Assembly: GCA_012511485.1 (NCBI GenBank)
Contig: JAAZFZ010000149.1
Location: 1-9,224 of the forward strand
DNA: 9,224 bases
Reading direction: 5' to 3'
DNA from: Clostridiales bacterium
GTDB taxonomy: Bacteria > Bacillota > Clostridia > Oscillospirales > Acutalibacteraceae
Position 1 is the first letter of the stretch, and each line of letters opens with the position of its first letter. The notes beneath the pieces were generated by a model. It did not search any database and was not told the DNA's origin. It was given only the letters and a program-made list of their open reading frames with translations. Shown here in pieces: positions 5,229 through 9,224 of the stretch. A program made the position numbers and the translations under genes.

Positions 5229-7520
5229 ATGGCTGTTAAAACTGCAAGACAGGAATTAATGCGCAGGCTTATGGTAGTGTTAATTGTGCTGGTAATCGGA
5301 GGGTTCGGCGCAAGCATTTTCGGTGTTGTGAAGGTTCAGCTTATTAACGGTGAGGAGTATAGGGCAGTAGCCGAGAACAACCAGCTTAGGGATACTGTGG
5401 TGTCTGCGGAGCGGGGCGTTATTTATGACTGCAACATGAAGGTTCTCGCCAAAAGTGCCTCGGCATACAAAATATATGTTAAGCCCAATCTTATTGGCAA
5501 CGATGAAAATGTGAGAAAGAAGATTGTTCAACGGCTTAGTGAAATTCTTGACATGACTGAAGAAAAAGTAAGGAATAAAACACTATATACGGATAAGAAT
5601 TATATTGTAATAAAGAGCAAGGTCGAAACAGGGCAAAAGGAGAAGGTCAGCGAATTTATGGATGAAACGGTCAGGGCGATAAGTGCTCAGACGGGCAAGC
5701 TGGCCGATATTCCCATTAGCAGATACATAGGGATTGACCCCGATGTAAAAAGATATTATCCTTATTCAAGCTTTGCCGCCTCGGTAATAGGCTTTACCGG
5801 CTCCGACGATGTGGGGCTGTCCGGCCTTGAGCTTCAATATAACAGCACCCTGACAGGAACTCCGGGCAGAATAATTACTGCCCAAAACGGCGGCCTTCAC
5901 AGTAACAGTATGCCTATAGAATATGAGTCTATTTACGATGCAAAGCAGGGCACAAGCCTTGTTTTAACCATTGACGAGGTAGTTCAGCGGTATCTTGAAA
6001 AAAGCCTCAAGCAGGCTTATATAGATGCTCACGCCCAGGCGGCATACGGAATAGTTATGGATGTAAAGACAGGCGCAATTCTCGCCTTAGCCAACGAGGG
6101 TGACTTTGATTTAAACAATCCTTTTGAAATAGCAAATTCGGAAGCAAAAACAAAAATTGATGATATAAAAGAAAAGGACAAAAGGTCCGAAGCACTCCAG
6201 AGTGCACAGTATGCACAGTGGAGAAACAGGGCGATAAGCGACAGCTATGAGCCCGGCTCCGTTTTCAAGCTGTTCACCCTATCAGCCGCACTTGATGAGA
6301 AGGTTGTTACACCCGAAACTAAATACACCTGCGGCGGCAGCATAAGAATAGCCAACAGAAGGATAAGCTGCTGGAGGCATGCCGGCCACGGAACGCAGGA
6401 CCTTACGCACGGGCTCATGAACTCCTGTAACCCGTTCTTTATTACGGTAGGGCAGAGGCTCGGGCAGGAGAAATTCTTTAAATATTTTGAAGCCTTCGGT
6501 TTCACTGAGAGAACGGGCATAGACCTCCCGGCTGAGGCAAAACCCGTTGCGGGGGTCACCTACCACCCGCTTGAAACAATGAGCATAGTTAACCTTGCAA
6601 GCTCGTCGTTCGGGCAGAGCTTTCAGATAACCCCGATTCAGATGATTAATGCTATAGCTGCAATAGGTAACGACGGGAAGCTGATGAAGCCCTATATCGT
6701 GGCGAAAACGCTTGACGAAAAGGGGAATGTAATATCTGAAACCAAGCCGACAGTCAGGCGTCAGGTGATAGCAGAGTCAACTGCCAGTACGGTACAGAGC
6801 ATGATGGAGCAGGTAGTCATAGCAGGAACAGGCAAAAATGGTTATGTTGCGGGCTACCGTGTTGCGGGCAAGACGGGGACGAGCGAAAAGCTTTCCCTCA
6901 GAGATGAGAGCGGCAACAAGCGTTATGTTGCATCCTTCGGCTGCTTTGCCCCTGCAAACGATGCAAGAATAGCTATTCTCATTGCTATAGATGACCCTAA
7001 GGGTCAGATTAACGGTGGCCAGATTGCCGCACCCGTTGCTGCAGAGGTCATCCAGAACACTATGGTTTACCTGAATGTTGAGCCTCAGTATACACAGGAG
7101 GAGCTTGCAAAGCTCGATACGCGGGCACCGAACCTTGTCGGCATGAGCGTCGAGAGTGCGAGTAAGCAGCTCACGGGCGGAGGCTATAAAGTCAAGGTAA
7201 TAGGAAACGGCAAATCGGTCAAATCGCAGATTCCCGCATATAAGCAGAGCCTGCCCAAAAACGGAATTGTTATTCTCTACACTCAGGAGCAGGCAAAAGC
7301 CCAAAAATCAGTTGTTCCGAATCTTTTGAACCTTACAATTACTCAGGCAAATCAAAAGGCAATCGATTCAGGATTTAATATCAAGATTTCGGGCAACACT
7401 CTCAACAGCAGCGAACTTATTTCCTATAAGCAGAGTGAAGCTCCGGGCACTGAACTTGAGTACGCATCAACAATTACAATCTACTTCAAATCAAATTCGG
7501 GAGTCAATGAAATAGAGTAA
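5229..7520 (+). CDS. ftsI: Class B penicillin-binding protein, peptidoglycan transpeptidase with two PASTA domains (FtsI/PBP2B/SpoVD family)
   Basis: This DD-transpeptidase crosslinks peptidoglycan, probably at the division septum, with an FtsW-type glycosyltransferase partner. The 763-residue product has one N-terminal membrane anchor (about 12-35, MVVLIVLVIGGFGASIFGVV), the PBP dimerisation region starting at ERGVIYD (61-67), and a transpeptidase domain. The active-site motifs are S344-V-F-K347, S399-C-N401 and K548-T-G550. Two C-terminal PASTA domains follow (about 633-690 and 695-757), as in Bacillus PBP2B; SpoVD normally has one. The family includes both division and sporulation enzymes and only one copy is seen here, so symbols pbpB or spoVD are possible. 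Start: AAAGG (5215-5219) lies 9 bases before ATG 5229. ATG 5223 is an alternative two codons longer. TTG 5196 falls inside the terminator-like hairpin and is unlikely. murE follows after 21 bases. Confidence 0.93.
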   Translation: MAVKTARQELMRRLMVVLIVLVIGGFGASIFGVVKVQLINGEEYRAVAENNQLRDTVVSAERGVIYDCNMKVLAKSASAYKIYVKPNLIGNDENVRKKIVQRLSEILDMTEEKVRNKTLYTDKNYIVIKSKVETGQKEKVSEFMDETVRAISAQTGKLADIPISRYIGIDPDVKRYYPYSSFAASVIGFTGSDDVGLSGLELQYNSTLTGTPGRIITAQNGGLHSNSMPIEYESIYDAKQGTSLVLTIDEVVQRYLEKSLKQAYIDAHAQAAYGIVMDVKTGAILALANEGDFDLNNPFEIANSEAKTKIDDIKEKDKRSEALQSAQYAQWRNRAISDSYEPGSVFKLFTLSAALDEKVVTPETKYTCGGSIRIANRRISCWRHAGHGTQDLTHGLMNSCNPFFITVGQRLGQEKFFKYFEAFGFTERTGIDLPAEAKPVAGVTYHPLETMSIVNLASSSFGQSFQITPIQMINAIAAIGNDGKLMKPYIVAKTLDEKGNVISETKPTVRRQVIAESTASTVQSMMEQVVIAGTGKNGYVAGYRVAGKTGTSEKLSLRDESGNKRYVASFGCFAPANDARIAILIAIDDPKGQINGGQIAAPVAAEVIQNTMVYLNVEPQYTQEELAKLDTRAPNLVGMSVESASKQLTGGGYKVKVIGNGKSVKSQIPAYKQSLPKNGIVILYTQEQAKAQKSVVPNLLNLTITQANQKAIDSGFNIKISGNTLNSSELISYKQSEAPGTELEYASTITIYFKSNSGVNEIE

Positions 7521-7541
7521 TTATTTAGGAGGACACTTAAA

Positions 7542-8483
7542 ATGAACCTTTCAACGCTTGTGAAGGATGCAGGGGTATTGTCCGCCCCGAAAAAAGATTA
7601 CGATATAACAAACATCACAGACGATTCAAGAAAGATAACACCCGGCTGCGCCTTTGTATGCATAGAGGGCAGCAGGTTTGACGGGCATAGCGCAGCTGCG
7701 GCGGCAATGCAGGCGGGAGCAAGCGTAATAATCGCTCAAAAGGATACAGGTATCAAAGAGCAGGTGCTTGTAAAAGACACCCGTGAAGCTTATTCGATTA
7801 TGTGCGGCAATTATTTAGGCAACCCCGCACGCCGGCTAAAGCTTGTGGGAGTCACCGGCACAAACGGCAAAACCACAACAACATTTCTGTTAAAGGATAT
7901 ATTTGAGAGGCTCGGTGAAAAAACAGGGCTTGTCGGCACGATAAAAAACATGGCAGGCGATGAGGAAAACCCCTCAAGCCTGACTACTCCCGAGCCTATG
8001 GAGCTTCACACGCTTTTTGCAGAGATGGTCGAAAAGGGCTGCACCTGCTGCGTTATGGAGGTTTCATCTCAGGCTCTGGTTCAAAAAAGAGTTGCGGGTC
8101 TTCATTTTGAGGCAGGTATTTTTACAAATCTTACGCAGGAGCATCTCGATTATCACGGCAGCCTTGAAAACTATATAGCTGCAAAGAAAAAGCTTTTTGA
8201 GATATGTGACCTTGCGGTTGTGAATTTTGATGATGCCAACGCAACATATATGCTTGAGGGAATGAAATGCAGGAGCATAACATTTTCCGCAAAACAGGAT
8301 GAGGCGGACTATACCGCAAAAAATATTCAGCTCAAAAGCACAGGAGCGGAATACGAGCTTGTCGGCAGCGGAGTAATCGGCAGGGTTCATTTCGGCGTAC
8401 CCGGGATGTTTTCGGTATATAATTCAATGGGGGCAGCCGTCTGTGCCGTTGAACTGGGCTATCCGCTACAGAAGGTTATTTAA
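7542..8483 (+). CDS. murE: MurE UDP-MurNAc-tripeptide synthetase, N-terminal and ATPase domains (ends at an in-frame TAA)
   Basis: MurE ligates the third stem-peptide residue to UDP-MurNAc-L-Ala-D-Glu in the cytoplasm, using ATP. This part encodes 313 residues. The N-terminal domain has TDDSRKITPGCAFVCIEG and DGHS (about 26-50). The central Mur ligase ATPase domain has the P-loop GTNGKTTT (106-113), TTPE in the UDP-MurNAc-binding loop, MEVSSQAL, FTNLTQEHLDYHG, and AAKKKLF containing the position of the carbamylated Lys. The start ATG has AGGAGG (7527-7532) 9 bases upstream. Reading ends at TAA 8481-8483, right after LGYPLQKVI, where homologues continue through VI.AL....GVPGR into the C-terminal domain. 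The missing domain lies downstream in the same frame (8484-8978). The two halves together make 478 codons, the normal MurE length. Without the C-terminal domain this fragment should be inactive. Confidence 0.93.
   Translation: MNLSTLVKDAGVLSAPKKDYDITNITDDSRKITPGCAFVCIEGSRFDGHSAAAAAMQAGASVIIAQKDTGIKEQVLVKDTREAYSIMCGNYLGNPARRLKLVGVTGTNGKTTTTFLLKDIFERLGEKTGLVGTIKNMAGDEENPSSLTTPEPMELHTLFAEMVEKGCTCCVMEVSSQALVQKRVAGLHFEAGIFTNLTQEHLDYHGSLENYIAAKKKLFEICDLAVVNFDDANATYMLEGMKCRSITFSAKQDEADYTAKNIQLKSTGAEYELVGSGVIGRVHFGVPGMFSVYNSMGAAVCAVELGYPLQKVI
8481..8483 (+). other. murE: Premature in-frame TAA inside murE
   Basis: Both sides of this codon are in the same frame: QKVI, then TAA, then ALTLSGGVPGKLEIV. 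Homologues have an unbroken VI-x-AL....GVPGRFE stretch here, so the TAA stands in for a single residue with no insertion or deletion. CAA, AAA or GAA would each become TAA by one base change. TAA and TAG act as normal stops in the other genes here, so a reassigned genetic code is unlikely. Confidence 0.85.
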
Positions 8484-8525
8484 GCACTTACTTTATCAGG
8501 GGGAGTTCCCGGCAAGCTTGAAATT

Positions 8526-8978
8526 GTGCCGCCGGATAGGGATTATTCTGTTATAATAGATTATGCACATTCACCAGACGGGCTTGAGAACATTTTGAGA
8601 ACGCTCAATGAAATAAAACGAGGCAGGCTGATAACTGTTTTCGGTTGCGGAGGCGATAGGGATAAAGCAAAACGCCCGATAATGGGGAGGATAGCCTCTG
8701 AGCTTTCGGATATCTCAATAATAACCTCGGACAATCCGAGGTCTGAGGAGCCCGAACAAATAGTCAACCAAATTGTTGTGGGCACAAAGGGCTCAAAGAA
8801 TACGATTTTTGTTGAGGTTGACCGCATAAAGGCGATTGAAATGGCTCTCAAAAAAGCAAAGGAAGGCGACATCGTTCTGCTTGCTGGCAAGGGGCATGAA
8901 ACCTATCAGATTCTCAATACCGGTAAAATCCACTTTGATGAGCGTGAAATAGTTAATAATATTTTGGGCAGAAAATAA
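8526..8978 (+). CDS. murE: MurE C-terminal domain (separated from the N-terminal part by an in-frame stop)
   Basis: This is the Mur ligase C-terminal domain that binds the incoming amino acid and completes the ATP site. Visible MurE motifs are VIIDYAHSPDGLEN, VFGCGGDRDKAKRPIMG, SDNPRSEEP and LLAGKGHETYQ. The DNPR motif (residues 397-400 of the joined protein) is the known signature of meso-diaminopimelate-adding enzymes, so the stem peptide is predicted to be meso-DAP type. Domain homology begins upstream, at 8484 (ALTLSGGVPGKLEIV). The only usable separate start is GTG 8526, which loses GVPGK and has no well-placed Shine-Dalgarno sequence: AGGGGGA ends 20 bases before it. Independent translation therefore looks poor, and this is best read as the 3' part of a single murE of 7542-8978. 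murF begins 22 bases after the stop. Confidence 0.85.
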   Translation: MPPDRDYSVIIDYAHSPDGLENILRTLNEIKRGRLITVFGCGGDRDKAKRPIMGRIASELSDISIITSDNPRSEEPEQIVNQIVVGTKGSKNTIFVEVDRIKAIEMALKKAKEGDIVLLAGKGHETYQILNTGKIHFDEREIVNNILGRK

Positions 8979-8985
8979 TTGTGGT

Positions 8986-8993
8986 GAAAGGGG
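8986..8993 (+). promoter_or_regulatory. Ribosome binding site deciding the TTG start of murF
   Basis: GAAAGGGG lies 7 bases before TTG 9001 in the short gap after murE. No ATG occurs in frame near this position, and the sequence from TTG 9001 begins with the conserved MurF N-terminus, so the TTG start is well supported. Confidence 0.65.
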
Positions 8994-9000
8994 CGATAGC

Positions 9001-9224
9001 TTGAAAGAGTTGAGCCTTTTTGAAATAGCAAAGGCGGTCGGAGCAAAAACGGATATAAATGCATCAGTGAGTGATATATGCACCGATACAAGAACCTTAA
9101 AAGAGGGATGCCTTTTTGTTGCGCTTGAAGGCGAAAACTATGACGGCCATATCTTTGCCGGGGATGCCGTCGACTTGGGAGCGGTGGCTGTTCTGTGCCA
9201 TAAAAAGACAAACTGCCAAAAAGA
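9001..9224 (+). CDS. murF: MurF UDP-MurNAc-tripeptide:D-Ala-D-Ala ligase, N-terminal fragment (3' partial)
   Basis: MurF adds D-Ala-D-Ala to the UDP-MurNAc-tripeptide, the last cytoplasmic step of the stem peptide. Seventy-four codons are visible before the window ends. They read MKELSLFEIAKAVGA, then SVSDICTDTRTLKEGCLFVALEGENYDGHIFAGDAVDLGAVAVL, the Mur ligase N-terminal domain with the DTR and (L)FVAL.GE..DGH signature. That domain is shared with MurE, but murE has just ended and murF follows it in Clostridia dcw clusters, which favours MurF. The ATPase and C-terminal domains lie beyond the window. Start is TTG 9001. Confidence 0.85.
   Translation, partial: MKELSLFEIAKAVGAKTDINASVSDICTDTRTLKEGCLFVALEGENYDGHIFAGDAVDLGAVAVLCHKKTNCQK

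Noticed and set aside
8478..8490. Programmed readthrough or alternative genetic code at the murE TAA
   Set aside because: mraZ, rsmH, ftsI and murE itself all end at TAA in their expected places, and the context TAA-GCA matches no readthrough motif I know. Retained only as a minor option in the finding.

Overview
The window looks like a chromosomal segment from an anaerobic Firmicute of the class Clostridia, probably an uncultured gut lineage. Three things point there: the division and cell-wall (dcw) gene order mraZ-rsmH-ftsL-ftsI-murE-murF, a class B penicillin-binding protein with two C-terminal PASTA domains, and an upstream surface or secreted repeat protein that ends in a dockerin-like module. 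All genes are on the + strand. Genus cannot be assigned from the sequence alone.

Layout. Positions 1-2925 hold the 3' part of a very repetitive gene: fourteen copies (the first cut by the window edge) of a roughly 61-residue FSGW...TMPA...TG.F.VN unit, then a short C-terminal beta-type region and a two-loop dockerin. A strong intrinsic terminator (2941-2977) closes it. Positions 2978-3169 are an AT-rich spacer containing a near-consensus sigma-A promoter (TTGCAT-N17-TATAAT) and four hexamers spaced exactly 10 bp apart that look like a MraZ operator. The dcw operon follows: mraZ (3170-3595), rsmH (3610-4569), ftsL-like (4604-5059), a 169-base structured gap, ftsI/pbpB-like (5229-7520), murE (7542-8978, interrupted by an in-frame TAA) and the start of murF (9001 to the window end).

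How the genes fit together. MraZ is the operon's DNA-binding autoregulator. RsmH methylates C1402 of 16S rRNA. The FtsL-like protein and the class B transpeptidase belong to the septal peptidoglycan machinery. MurE adds the third stem-peptide residue (meso-diaminopimelate, judged from its DNPR motif), and MurF adds the terminal D-Ala-D-Ala. The upstream dockerin gene is separated by its own terminator and is probably unrelated in function.

I do not see a new multi-gene system. The points most worth checking are: mraZ has no ATG/GTG/TTG start and appears to begin at ATA; murE carries an in-frame TAA exactly between its ATPase and C-terminal domains; the ftsL-ftsI gap carries two hairpins, the second followed by seven Ts like an attenuator; the MraZ box array is regular; and the repeat gene shows signs of internal duplication. 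The first two are each explained by one base and may be consensus or assembly errors.
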